A DNA stretch of 17,733 nt from Firmicutes bacterium UBA5774 (GCA_002418625.1 DIEM01000032.1:54799-72531), one strand, 5' to 3'; shown: positions 1 through 7,101, numbered from the stretch's first letter. The notes: generated by a model not told the origin, from the sequence alone. Made by a program: numbers and translations.

Positions 1-146
1 ACGTCAAGGCTGCCACGGACGCCGGCGCGGCTGCGGCAGAGCGTGTCGGCGAGCTCGTATCCGTACATGTCATCCCGCGTCCCCATGCCGATGTTGAGAG
101 CATTATCCCAAGCGGCGGAAACGCAGCGAAGGAAACTGTAAAATAA
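1..146 (+). CDS. BMC-domain shell protein, EutM/PduA-like (3' end only)
   Basis: This is the C-terminal 47 codons of a hexamer-forming bacterial microcompartment shell protein; the 5' part lies left of the window and the first complete codon starts at base 3. The translation carries the end of the Pfam BMC fold as seen in EutM and PduA: VKAATDAGAAAAERVGELV followed by SVHVIPRPHADVESIIP. It ends in a short polar tail (SGGNAAKETVK). Over the shared 38 residues it differs from the second shell protein (2508..2789, opposite strand) at five positions, so the two are paralogs. A rho-independent terminator follows at 168..203, so this is probably the last gene of a + strand BMC operon. The exact paralog name cannot be assigned from the tail alone. 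Confidence 0.93.
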   Translation, partial: VKAATDAGAAAAERVGELVSVHVIPRPHADVESIIPSGGNAAKETVK

Positions 147-167
147 TCGGCTAAAGCAAAACAGGAA

Positions 168-203
168 TGGGCTGTCTCGATTTTCAGAGGCAGCCCATTT
201 TTT
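168..203 (+). terminator. Rho-independent terminator of the left BMC operon
   Basis: An 11-base arm (TGGGCTGTCTC, 168-178) pairs with GAGGCAGCCCA (187-197) with one G-U pair and an 8-base loop, followed directly by six T residues (198-203). It lies 22 bases after the shell gene stop codon. Confidence 0.88.
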
Positions 204-223
204 GGCAAACGATTGTGACACAT

Positions 224-252
224 AAAAAAATCAGGCACGCGTAGCATGCCTG
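224..252 (-). terminator. Terminator of the two-component operon
   Basis: Read on the - strand, CAGGCA (252-247) pairs with TGCCTG (237-232), with two extra inner G-C pairs, and is followed by ATTTTTTT (231-224). It lies about 20 bases past the response-regulator stop. With the + strand terminator at 168-203 it insulates the two convergent units. Confidence 0.75.
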
Positions 253-272
253 CGTCTTGGTTCGGTCATAAC

Positions 273-1043
273 CTAATCCCTTGATTTTGAAGCGTGGGAA
301 AATTTTCTGTATGCCTGGGGAGTCGTGTTCATTTGAGCGCAGAATACTCTGTTGAAATAGGACGGATCTGAAAAACCGCATTCCAGGGATATCCGGTAAG
401 CCGGGTAATTGGTCGTCTCCAGCAATCTGCACGCATATTGGATCTTAAGCTGGATGACATATTCCGTGAATGCGACGCCCATTTCCCTTTTGAAGACATG
501 ACTGAAATACTTGGGATTCACAAACACCTTCGATGCGACCATTTCAAGCGTGAGTCTTTCCTTGAAATGCTCCTTGATAAATTTGACAGACTCCTCAATG
601 AAGTACTGTCTGTCCTCCCGGGTCTCGACAATCCTGTCGGCAGGACTGTCTTCGGCAGGTACGTGGCCTTCGCAAACGGTTTTCAGCATTCTGCCAAGAA
701 CCTCCTTGAAGGCTGACGGCTGGATCGGCTTAAGCAGATACTCAAACACTTTGAGGTTTATGGCTCTTTGAGCGTATGAAAAATCCGAGTAGGCTGATAA
801 AATGGTGATACAGGCTCCGGGAAGGAATTTCCTTATTTCCTGTATGGCGGTCAAGCCATCTGTTTCAGGGATGATCACATCCATGAATATGATATTCGGA
901 CGATACTGCTTTGCCAGCTTGATTGCCTGCTCCCCGCTGTCGCAGGTCAGCAGCGTATCCTCCGGCGTAAGCTCGTCAAGCGCAAGCGCCCTGAGAAATT
1001 CCTGTTCCAGCAGTTCATCTTCTACGATCATAACGACACTCAT
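273..1043 (-). CDS. Two-component response regulator, receiver + AraC-type HTH (YesN-like)
   Basis: A 256-residue DNA-binding response regulator. Residues 1-120 form a receiver domain: acidic pocket VEDE (7-10), phospho-acceptor D55 in IIFMDVIIPE, switch serine S83 and conserved K105 in LLKP. Residues about 150-250 are an AraC/XylS double helix-turn-helix, with LTLEMVASKVFVNPKYFSHV as the first motif and RISLECGFSDPSYFNRVF as the second. The ATG overlaps the kinase stop (ATGA) and has a GGGAGG site inside the kinase end, so the pair is translationally coupled. The neighbouring kinase is of the LytS/YehU type, the usual partner of such regulators. By context it probably controls the adjacent shell and alcohol dehydrogenase genes and perhaps the operon left of the window; this target is inference. 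Confidence 0.95.
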   Translation of the reverse strand: MSVVMIVEDELLEQEFLRALALDELTPEDTLLTCDSGEQAIKLAKQYRPNIIFMDVIIPETDGLTAIQEIRKFLPGACITILSAYSDFSYAQRAINLKVFEYLLKPIQPSAFKEVLGRMLKTVCEGHVPAEDSPADRIVETREDRQYFIEESVKFIKEHFKERLTLEMVASKVFVNPKYFSHVFKREMGVAFTEYVIQLKIQYACRLLETTNYPAYRISLECGFSDPSYFNRVFCAQMNTTPQAYRKFSHASKSRD

Positions 1044-2239
1044 TGCTGGATCCTCCCGGTCTGATTGGCGGGTATCGTGATGGTTACGGTGCTTCCGCTG
1101 AAGTCGGACTTGACGATGTCCAAGCCAAATGATTCGCCGTAATATCGCTTAAGGCGATTGTCCGTGCTCCGGAACCCCAGGCCGGAATCATTTTCTGATT
1201 TTTTCAGGCTCTCTAAAAAATGCTCCGGGAAGCCGTTGCCATTGTCTATTATAGAAATGACCACCTTGTCTCTGCGCTCTTCGGCGCGGATGCAGATCTT
1301 GCCGCCGTCGCGCTTCGGCATGACGCCGTGGATGATGGAATTTTCGACAATTGGCTGGATCACCATGTTCGGGATCCTGCAGGATTTGATTTTTTCAGGG
1401 ACGTCGATTTCATATTCCAGACGGTTTTTGAACCGTGCTTTCTGTATATAAAGGTATTTTTCGATGTTGTCCATTTCAGAACCGACTGTATGAAGCTGGT
1501 CGTCCTGCTTCAAATTATAGCGGAGCAGGTCTGAAAGCCGATAGATCAGTTCCTCGGTGGTATGTGAGCCCTCGAAATAAGCGATACGCGCGATACTGTT
1601 CAGAGTGTTGAAAAGAAAATGCGGATTGATGACCAGAGACATGTTTTTTGCTTCCAGATCAATGATTTTGCGTTCAAGTATTTCCTTCTCGATGGACAAT
1701 CTTTCCACATCCGGATCGACATGGCTGGTGTGTTTCGTCAAGTCGAGAGAAATATTCTTGGCAATATGGCCGCAGAGCTGCTCGTGTATCTGGATCCTGT
1801 TTGCTTCAACAGTTTTCAACTGGGAAATGGCTTTGGCGATGAATTCCAGATCCGGATTTTTTTCGCTTTTAAGAGACTGGATATCGATCATATATTTCTG
1901 GTATTCGGTGTCCTGTGAATATACCTGCATGCCGGCGAGATATCCCAATGTTTCATCCTGTGATTTGATGGGAACAAGGATGTTTACAAGGCCTTGGCGG
2001 CAGATGAAAGTGCCTTCGTCTCCGGGCTTGAAACGGCATTTGAAGTCAGTACAGACCTGATTTGCATGCTCCTGACAGACGTGGGTGCAGAAATCCGGAG
2101 CAGGGATCAACTCGAGCAGGATGTTGCCGTTCGTATCCGTCAAAAACAAAGAGATGTCCGACAAGGATAATATACCGCTGTAGCGGGCATATAGATCGGA
2201 CGCTATTAATTTTTTAAGCGGATCATTACTTTTTTTCAT
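1040..2239 (-). CDS. PocR-domain sensor histidine kinase (LytS/YehU-type)
   Basis: A 399-residue cytoplasmic sensor kinase. Residues about 10-165 match a PocR sensory domain (the ligand-binding domain named after the propanediol regulator PocR), with a cluster of cysteines C51, C55, C63, C68 and C80. A short coiled coil (about 175-200) leads into a His_kinase domain with INPHFLFNTLNSIAR, phospho-acceptor H207, and then an HATPase_c domain with N box PIVENSIIHGV (about 296-306), G box DNGNGFP (332-338) and GLGFRSTDNRL. I see no membrane segment, so the ligand is sensed inside the cell. PocR-domain regulators are common beside propanediol, ethanolamine and glycyl-radical microcompartment loci, which fits the flanking shell genes. 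The ATG at 2239 is preceded only by a weak AAAAGG-type site. A promoter is predicted at 2330-2358. Confidence 0.93.
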   Translation of the reverse strand: MKKSNDPLKKLIASDLYARYSGILSLSDISLFLTDTNGNILLELIPAPDFCTHVCQEHANQVCTDFKCRFKPGDEGTFICRQGLVNILVPIKSQDETLGYLAGMQVYSQDTEYQKYMIDIQSLKSEKNPDLEFIAKAISQLKTVEANRIQIHEQLCGHIAKNISLDLTKHTSHVDPDVERLSIEKEILERKIIDLEAKNMSLVINPHFLFNTLNSIARIAYFEGSHTTEELIYRLSDLLRYNLKQDDQLHTVGSEMDNIEKYLYIQKARFKNRLEYEIDVPEKIKSCRIPNMVIQPIVENSIIHGVMPKRDGGKICIRAEERRDKVVISIIDNGNGFPEHFLESLKKSENDSGLGFRSTDNRLKRYYGESFGLDIVKSDFSGSTVTITIPANQTGRIQQ

Positions 2240-2329
2240 CCTGGCTTACCTTTTTCGTTCCTGGAAGTTGCTTTAAACAGTACTGGGATACAAAATTTTC
2301 TGCTATCGCAAAAAAAGGCTGTATGGCTT

Positions 2330-2358
2330 ATTTTAATACATATCAGCATAAAAGTAAA
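2330..2358 (-). promoter_or_regulatory. Predicted sigma-A promoter of the kinase-regulator operon
   Basis: On the - strand TTTACT (2358-2353) and TAAAAT (2335-2330) are separated by 17 bases, in an AT-rich stretch about 90 bases before the kinase start. The match is good at -10 (5/6) and moderate at -35 (4/6). No other clear promoter is visible between the shell-gene terminator and the kinase, so the pair is probably transcribed separately from the shell gene. Confidence 0.5.
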
Positions 2359-2440
2359 CAGTCTGGATAATGTTATGCAAAACGTGCCGTGAAGAAGCGG
2401 ATCGTTGAAATACATAGGTCCGCGCCGATCAGGAAACGGC

Positions 2441-2479
2441 AAAAAGAGGCCTGCCCCGCATAGGCGGGGCTGCCTCTTT
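2441..2479 (-). terminator. Terminator after the second shell gene
   Basis: Two stacked stems: GCCTCTTT/AAAGAGGC outside (2472-2479 with 2443-2450) and GCCCCGC/GCGGGGC inside (2453-2459 with 2464-2470), separated by a small asymmetric bulge and closing on a 4-base loop. The - strand continues into TTTTT at 2445-2441. It lies about 30 bases past the shell gene stop. Confidence 0.88.
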
Positions 2480-2507
2480 CCATATTGATGCTATATCACT
2501 GTGAAGC

Positions 2508-2789
2508 CTATTTTTTCCCCGCGGGGAGTATGGACTCGACATCGCCGTGCGGGCGGGGAATGACGTGGACGGAGATCAGCTCCCCAACACGCTGGGCTGC
2601 CGCCGCACCTGCATCGGTGGCGGCTTTAACGGCGCCGACATCTCCCCTGACCATGACGGTGACAAGGCCGCCGCCGACATGTTCTTTACCGATCAGTGTC
2701 ACATTTGCGGCTTTTACCATGGCGTCCGCAGCTTCGATTGATCCTACGAGACCTTTGGTTTCGATCATTCCTAATGCTTCCAATTTCAT
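2508..2789 (-). CDS. BMC-domain shell protein, EutM/PduA-like
   Basis: A complete 93-residue single-domain shell protein (BMC-H) expected to form cyclic hexamers that tile the facets of a protein microcompartment. Visible are the start MKLEALGMIETKGL, the edge lysine K26 in MVKAANV, the pore loop HVGGGLVTV (a GGG pore as in EutM rather than the GSG of PduA), and the C-terminal strand SVHVIPRPHGD. Length is typical (90-100 residues). The start has AGGAGG seven bases upstream. It lies 167 bases downstream of the alcohol dehydrogenase on the same strand and is followed by a strong terminator. The 167-base gap contains a repeated ATGCCGGCGC motif but no promoter I would defend. It is the paralog of the fragment at 1..146. 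Confidence 0.95.
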   Translation of the reverse strand: MKLEALGMIETKGLVGSIEAADAMVKAANVTLIGKEHVGGGLVTVMVRGDVGAVKAATDAGAAAAQRVGELISVHVIPRPHGDVESILPAGKK

Positions 2790-2956
2790 TTCTTTCCTCC
2801 TGAACTGCTGTGTTGCGGTTGTTGATGATGCCGGCGCAGGATTTGCGCGATCCCGTCATGCCGGCGCCATGGATTCTGTCGCATCCATGAATCTGATAAA
2901 TTAGTCATGTATATCAATAAAATGAAACCTTGTTGGTGCTTTAACGGCGCTTGCCT

Positions 2957-4102
2957 CTAATAGCATTTACGGTAGATCTGCATCAGATCTTCCGTGGACG
3001 GCTGCCTGGGATTGGTAGGAGTGCAGCGGTCGCGCATCGCGGCCTCGGCCATTTGTTCCAATGCATTTTCAAATTCTTTCCAATCGATGCCCAGGGTACG
3101 GATGTTATCTTCGATGCCCAGGTTTTTTTTGAGTCTGTTCACAGCCTGTATAAAACTGAATGCCCCTTCACGCTTCGTCCTTGCCGGAAGCTGCAGCACC
3201 GCCGCGAGACGGGCGTACCGATCAGCGGCATAATTTGCGGCGCTCCCAGACAATTCAGCGTTGTACTCCATCACTGCGCCAAGCATGAGTGCATTGGAGC
3301 GGCCGTGGGATATGTGGAACATTCCTCCAAAGGCATGGGCAAGACTGTGATTGATACCGAGATTGGAATTTGTGAATGCCATGCCTGCCATGCAGGAGGC
3401 GTTCTGGACCCGGTCTCTGGCATCGGAATCCTTCGCGTCGCTGTAGAGCTTTTCCAGATTTTCGAATATGAGTTTGACTGCTTTTTCGGCAAGGGCGTCG
3501 GTAAAGTCCGTCGCTTTTGAAGAAACATAAGCTTCTATCGCATGGACCAAAACATCAATTCCGGTATCCGCCACAACGCGCCGGGGCACATGCTGGATGC
3601 AGGTCGAGTCCAGGATGGCAATGTCCGGGGCGATGAATTCATCGACGATACATACTTTGCCTTCATCGGCGGTGATGACGGAAAAGTCGGTCACTTCCGA
3701 ACCGGTGCCGCTCGTCGACGGAATCGCTATGAATAGTGGCCTTTTGAACGCAGAAGCTCCGTTGCCGGCAAGCTTCCAGGCAAAATAGAGGATGCCTTTG
3801 GCTGTATCGATCGCGGATCCGCCGCCTATTGCGACCAGCACATCAGCACTGCTTTCCATATATAACTTAAGGCCTTCAGACACTATTCCGATATCCGGAT
3901 CGGGACGAACACCTGTAAAGACAGATGAGGTTATCCCGGCTTCGCGAAGATGATCCACCGCCGTTTGCAAATAACCCAGCGTCTCCATGATGGAATCCGA
4001 GACTATGAATGCCCGGGTGCCGGGTGTCTGCTTCAGCAGATGAATGGATCGATTGTTGAAATACACTTTAGAGCGCAGTATGAATTTGTCTTCTATGACC
4101 AT
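2957..4102 (-). CDS. Iron-containing alcohol dehydrogenase (PduQ/EutG-like)
   Basis: An NAD(P)-dependent group III alcohol dehydrogenase, expected to reduce an aldehyde to the alcohol and recycle NADH. From the chosen ATG it is 381 residues, the normal family length. It shows the cofactor loop GGGSAIDTAKG (93-103), PSTSGTGSEVTD (128-139) and, by alignment to FucO, metal ligands D183 and H187 (DVLVH), H252 and H266 (NHSLAHAFGG and HISHG). The start at 4102 follows AGGAGG with only two bases between, which is tight. The frame stays open upstream to 4294, with other ATGs at 4210 and 4294, so a longer form is possible. Its place just before an EutM-like shell gene supports a microcompartment role, in the position of PduQ or EutG, but the aldehyde is not known. 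Confidence 0.9.
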   Translation of the reverse strand: MVIEDKFILRSKVYFNNRSIHLLKQTPGTRAFIVSDSIMETLGYLQTAVDHLREAGITSSVFTGVRPDPDIGIVSEGLKLYMESSADVLVAIGGGSAIDTAKGILYFAWKLAGNGASAFKRPLFIAIPSTSGTGSEVTDFSVITADEGKVCIVDEFIAPDIAILDSTCIQHVPRRVVADTGIDVLVHAIEAYVSSKATDFTDALAEKAVKLIFENLEKLYSDAKDSDARDRVQNASCMAGMAFTNSNLGINHSLAHAFGGMFHISHGRSNALMLGAVMEYNAELSGSAANYAADRYARLAAVLQLPARTKREGAFSFIQAVNRLKKNLGIEDNIRTLGIDWKEFENALEQMAEAAMRDRCTPTNPRQPSTEDLMQIYRKCY

Positions 4103-4438
4103 TACCTCCTGTCCCGCATCAGGAGCATCCTGAAGGCGGTTATGCCCTCGGCCCCCCGACACGCTTGATTGGAGCCTATGAATGCTTAGATGGAATATCT
4201 CAGTTTTCATAATATCATAGCCGATAATCGTTTTATTGAAGATTAGCCATCTAGTTGTAGCACTATCGTATCCTGTTGAATTCCAACATTGCACAAATTC
4301 TTTTTTCTTGAACTGTGGCGACTTTTTAGCCGGCTTTTATACTATGAAATGCGCTTTACAACAGTAAACCGTTATGATAGACTAGCCCTGCAAAACGCTA
4401 AAAAGCAGTCGATATGAAGGCGCCTGGAAAGCAATCCA
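4103..4438. other. Intergenic region with open in-frame extension of the dehydrogenase
   Basis: No separate gene is recognised here. On the - strand the dehydrogenase frame stays open for 64 codons above the preferred start. From the ATG at 4210 it would add MKTEIFHLSIHRLQ and then a Gly/Ser/Asn-rich stretch (SSVSGGRGHN). Neither upstream ATG has a visible ribosome binding site. The remainder (4295-4438) is AT-rich and presumably carries divergent promoters; a near-consensus + strand promoter begins at 4439. I found no convincing - strand promoter for the dehydrogenase. Confidence 0.4.
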
Positions 4439-4467
4439 TTGATTCCTTGCGCCGTTCTTGCTATAAT
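4439..4467 (+). promoter_or_regulatory. Strong sigma-A promoter of the choline/ethanolamine kinase gene
   Basis: TTGATT (4439-4444), a 17-base spacer and a perfect TATAAT (4462-4467) preceded by TG (extended -10, TGCTATAAT). Transcription would start near 4474, giving a leader of about 70 bases. Confidence 0.75.
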
Positions 4468-4543
4468 AAACAGGGGAAGCAGGACCCGGGAGCATCCTTC
4501 GATCGGCAGAATATAAATTATTTTTATGCATGGTGAAGTTTTT

Positions 4544-5461
4544 ATGAAGATAGAAGAATTGGTACAAAAAAAATTGCGTCTCTTTTTTAATGACGAGAGC
4601 ATAATATTCGATAAATCCCGCTTTGCCGGCGGTCTGACCAATTACAATTATATCATGGACATCAAAGGCACCGAGTATGTCATCAGGCAGCCAGGCGCCA
4701 TGACCGATCAGATGATAGACAGGAAAATAGAGAAAATCAACAATCGCATCGCCTCGGAACTTGGTCTGAATTCTGAGTGTATCTATTTCGACGAGCTCAG
4801 CGGAATCAAGATCAGTATTTATATAAAGAACAGCAGGAATATCGCTCTTGCCGATCCTTGCAGCCCGGATAGCCTGAAGGCAGTTTCCTGCCTCATGAAG
4901 CAGACTCATGCAAGCCCTGTGAATTTTCCGAATTCCTTTGACTGGCAGATGGAACTGAACAAATACGAAGAGCTGGTCAGGGAACTGAAGGGCGACATGT
5001 TTTACGACTATGCGGCACTGAAGGCACAATTCATTGATTTTATGCAAAAGAATATCAGAGATATTATTTCGGTTCCCTGCCATAACGATACGGTGCCGGA
5101 GAATTTCGTCATTGACGATAAAGGCAAAGCGTATCTGATTGACTGGGAGTATTCGGGAATGAATGATCCGAGCTGGGATGTAGCCGCTTATATACTTGAA
5201 TCCAGATTGACCGACGAAGCCATCAGGTACCTGATTCTGGACTATTATGACGGCCAGCCGTCTTTAGAAGAAATGCTCAAAATCAAGTGCTATATGATAG
5301 CGCAGGATCTGCTGTGGACCGTATGGGCTCTGATCAGGCATTACGGCGGAGATGATTTTCTGGATTATTGCTATCTGAGATATGAGCGCTTCAGAAAGAA
5401 CGTGAAAGCGATCACGGCTTCCAAAGATTGCCCGATCGCTGAAATGGTAAAGATGGGGTGA
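4544..5461 (+). CDS. LicA-like choline/ethanolamine kinase family protein
   Basis: A 305-residue phosphotransferase of the choline/ethanolamine kinase (LicA) branch of the APH-like kinase fold. From the chosen ATG it has the nucleotide loop FAGGLTNYNY (28-36), the catalytic loop HNDTVPENFVID (180-191, catalytic D182 and N187) and the magnesium-binding LIDWEYSGMNDPSWDVA, with D200. The WEYxGxNDPxWD signature separates choline-type kinases from aminoglycoside kinases. Expected activity is ATP-dependent phosphorylation of choline or a similar amino alcohol in the cytoplasm, for example for phosphocholine decoration of surface polymers. An earlier ATG at 4526 would add six residues but has no ribosome binding site; GGTGAAG lies before 4544. 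It is a single-gene unit, with its own promoter and a terminator just after the stop. The substrate is inferred from family motifs. Confidence 0.88.
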   Translation: MKIEELVQKKLRLFFNDESIIFDKSRFAGGLTNYNYIMDIKGTEYVIRQPGAMTDQMIDRKIEKINNRIASELGLNSECIYFDELSGIKISIYIKNSRNIALADPCSPDSLKAVSCLMKQTHASPVNFPNSFDWQMELNKYEELVRELKGDMFYDYAALKAQFIDFMQKNIRDIISVPCHNDTVPENFVIDDKGKAYLIDWEYSGMNDPSWDVAAYILESRLTDEAIRYLILDYYDGQPSLEEMLKIKCYMIAQDLLWTVWALIRHYGGDDFLDYCYLRYERFRKNVKAITASKDCPIAEMVKMG

Positions 5462-5465
5462 AATG

Positions 5466-5504
5466 ATCCAAGGCTGACTGAGCTGCCGCTCACCTTGGAT
5501 TTTT
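5466..5504 (+). terminator. Terminator of the choline/ethanolamine kinase gene
   Basis: ATCCAAGG (5466-5473) pairs with CCTTGGAT (5493-5500), and an inner TGAGC/GCTCA hairpin closes on TGCC. TTTT follows the stem. It begins five bases after the stop codon. The - strand lacks a T-run, so it serves the + strand gene only. Confidence 0.85.
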
Positions 5505-5509
5505 GTCCT

Positions 5510-5767
5510 TCATGGGCCCGGATGTTCATTTGACATACAGAGGATCATTTTTTGCGTTCTTGTCAATTTCTTGATCGCGCATTCTCTTTTCAGCGCGTCG
5601 GCTTTCGCATCATGAGCTTCAAAATAGCGCAGCGTGACCGGATGTCTGGATCTGGTGTATTTCGCCCCATTCCCCCGGTTGTGCTGATCAAGACGCTTTG
5701 CGACATCGACTGTCCAGCCGGTATACAATGTGCCGTCACGGCATTCGACTATATAGACATAATTCAT
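5510..5767 (-). CDS. GIY-YIG domain protein (UPF0213 / YhbQ-YazA type)
   Basis: An 85-residue stand-alone GIY-YIG nuclease-fold protein. Seen are YVYIVECRDGTLYTGWT (residues 3-19, the GIY and YIG strands in the YVY and YTG variant), the conserved arginine in DVAKRLDQHN, KYTRSRHPVTL and the Glu-containing helix ALKRECAIKKLTR. Members of this small family are widespread; some relatives show nuclease activity, but the cellular role is not settled. The frame is open to 5890, yet homology begins at the ATG at 5767, which has AGAGGTG upstream; the 41 extra codons are not credible. It converges with the choline/ethanolamine kinase gene and is divergent from the fluoride operon. Confidence 0.9.
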   Translation of the reverse strand: MNYVYIVECRDGTLYTGWTVDVAKRLDQHNRGNGAKYTRSRHPVTLRYFEAHDAKADALKRECAIKKLTRTQKMILCMSNEHPGP

Positions 5768-5780
5768 GCTGCACCTCTTT

Positions 5781-5852
5781 AGGCCGATCTTTATTAGGCG
5801 CTGTTGATAATTGAAGGAATCAGTAGCATCGGCCTTATGGATATTATATAAT
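5781..5852 (+). promoter_or_regulatory. Possible leader/promoter element of the fluoride operon
   Basis: The 146-base gap between the divergent GIY-YIG and fluC1 genes holds an 8-base inverted repeat (AGGCCGAT 5781-5788 with ATCGGCCT 5828-5835, 39-base loop) and a perfect TATAAT at 5847-5852 without a good -35 box. A start near 5859 would leave a leader of about 55 bases. I do not recognise the crcB-motif fluoride riboswitch here. Confidence 0.3.
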
Positions 5853-5913
5853 GACGAAACAGCAAATTGGAAATTAATTTCAGTGAACATTGGTTCAATG
5901 AAAAGGAATAAAC

Positions 5914-6345
5914 ATGAAGAAGTTCATTTTGATAGGATTGGGCGGATTTTTCGGAGCAATCGCGCGCTATGCCGTCAAAGCGGCACAGCTGAGTGATCAG
6001 ACAGGGGATTTTCCGTTTGACACGCTGGGGATAAACATTGCCGGCAGTTTTCTGCTGGGGCTGATCATGACGCTTGCCCTTGAAATATGGGAGATCGATT
6101 CCGGAATCAGGCTTGGGATCACGACAGGCTTGCTCGGCGCTTTTACGACATTTTCGGCACTATGCATGGAAGCGCTCCGTCTGATCAAGGATGGCTGCTA
6201 CATTTCGGCTGGCGTATATATGGGCTTATCCGTTCTGCTGGGACTGACTGCGGCGTATCTTGGCGTTGCGGCGGCGCGGAAATTCATCGCGGATCATGAG
6301 GATGCCGAAGAACGGCAGATCGAAGAAGGCGGGTCAGGGTCATGA
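5914..6345 (+). CDS. crcB: Fluoride channel subunit FluC/CrcB (first copy)
   Basis: A 143-residue, four-helix membrane protein of the FluC family, which exports fluoride as an inverted dimer. Motifs: GGFFGAIARY (10-19) at the end of helix 1, LGINIAGSFLLG with the conserved pore Asn in helix 2, and GLLGAFTTFSALCMEA with the two phenylalanines that line the fluoride path (FTTF) at the helix-3 break. The C-terminus has an acidic tail (HEDAEERQIEEGG) absent from the second copy. AAAGGA lies upstream of the ATG. The stop overlaps the second copy by four bases. Such pairs in Firmicutes are thought to act together, often as two half-channels, so a heterodimer is likely here. Confidence 0.95.
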   Translation: MKKFILIGLGGFFGAIARYAVKAAQLSDQTGDFPFDTLGINIAGSFLLGLIMTLALEIWEIDSGIRLGITTGLLGAFTTFSALCMEALRLIKDGCYISAGVYMGLSVLLGLTAAYLGVAAARKFIADHEDAEERQIEEGGSGS

Positions 6346-6704
6346 ATATTTTTTTGGTGGGCATCGGCGGCATTCTGGGAAGCCTGACTCGCTATCAGCT
6401 GGGCAAGGCGCTGACGCAAAGGACAGGCAGCGCTTTTCCGCTTGGAACGGTCGCCGTCAATATTTCGGGAGCTTTTCTGCTCGGTCTGCTGACCGGAGTG
6501 AAGATTGACAGGACACTGTTCTTGCTGCTTTGCGATGGCTACCTCGGAGCATATACGACATTTTCGACTTTCATGTATGAAGGATTCGATCTTTTCCGGG
6601 ATAATGAAAAACTGAATGCATCCATATATATAGCAGGGACCATGATCCTTGGCCTTGCCGGATGCTTCGCAGGCTATGAACTTGGATCATTTATAAGTTT
6701 ATAA
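6342..6704 (+). CDS. crcB: Fluoride channel subunit FluC/CrcB (second copy)
   Basis: A 120-residue FluC paralog, four predicted membrane helices. It has GGILGSLTRYQLG, VNISGAFLLGLLTG with the pore Asn, and GYLGAYTTFSTFMYEGF, the canonical TTFSTF break. Compared with the first copy it keeps the family's usual short length and the full FSTF motif. It starts within the stop of the first copy (ATGA), so the two are translationally coupled and probably made in equal amounts. A DUF190 gene follows 18 bases later. Confidence 0.95.
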   Translation: MNIFLVGIGGILGSLTRYQLGKALTQRTGSAFPLGTVAVNISGAFLLGLLTGVKIDRTLFLLLCDGYLGAYTTFSTFMYEGFDLFRDNEKLNASIYIAGTMILGLAGCFAGYELGSFISL

Positions 6705-6722
6705 TGTGGAGGAGGAGTTGTC

Positions 6723-7088
6723 ATGAGAATCAACGGGAAATGCAAGATCATGAAGATCTATGTCAGTGAAGACACAAAATACAAAGGGCACAACCTCTAC
6801 CATGCCATTGTCTTCAAGATGAGGGAAATAGGCATGGCCGGCGTGACGGTCACGCGCGGGATCGAAGGATACGGGCAGGGCAAGCGTCTTCATACCGCCA
6901 GGATCCTCGATCTGTCATTGGATCTGCCGATCATCATCGAAGTCGTCGACATACCCGAGCGGATCGAAAAAGCAATCCCTGTCGTCGAAGAAATGGTCAA
7001 TAAGGGCTTGATCATGGTTGCGGATGTGGAAGTGATCAAGTATGGATCGCCTCAATTTGAAGAAGGACACATTCGGGGAAACGAATAA
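6723..7088 (+). CDS. DUF190 family protein in the fluoride operon
   Basis: A 121-residue soluble protein of the DUF190 family (small ferredoxin-like, PII-related fold). Characteristic features are an early strand KIYVSEDTKYKGHNLYHAIV, the loop TVTRGIEGYGQGKRLH and the strand LPIIIEVVDIPERIE; the last part, MVADVEVIKYG, closes the fold. GGAGGAGG lies a few bases before the ATG. DUF190 genes commonly sit next to crcB genes, which suggests a regulatory or accessory role in fluoride export, but no biochemical function is established to my knowledge. A terminator follows, making it the last gene of the operon. Confidence 0.92.
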   Translation: MRINGKCKIMKIYVSEDTKYKGHNLYHAIVFKMREIGMAGVTVTRGIEGYGQGKRLHTARILDLSLDLPIIIEVVDIPERIEKAIPVVEEMVNKGLIMVADVEVIKYGSPQFEEGHIRGNE

Positions 7089-7101
7089 ATCAAATGGAAG
7101 G

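Noticed and set aside
2236..2442. 68-codon - strand open frame just before the kinase gene
   Set aside because: It overlaps the terminator of the shell gene and spans the predicted kinase promoter, its composition (Cys/Phe-rich, no domain) is not protein-like, and no ribosome binding site was seen.
4526..4546. Upstream ATG (4526) as the start of the choline/ethanolamine kinase
   Set aside because: No ribosome binding site upstream; the ATG at 4544 has GGTGAAG in range and gives the usual family N-terminus. The difference is six residues.
4372..5083. Long - strand open frames opposite the choline/ethanolamine kinase gene
   Set aside because: They are antisense to a gene with clear kinase motifs and show no recognisable domain.
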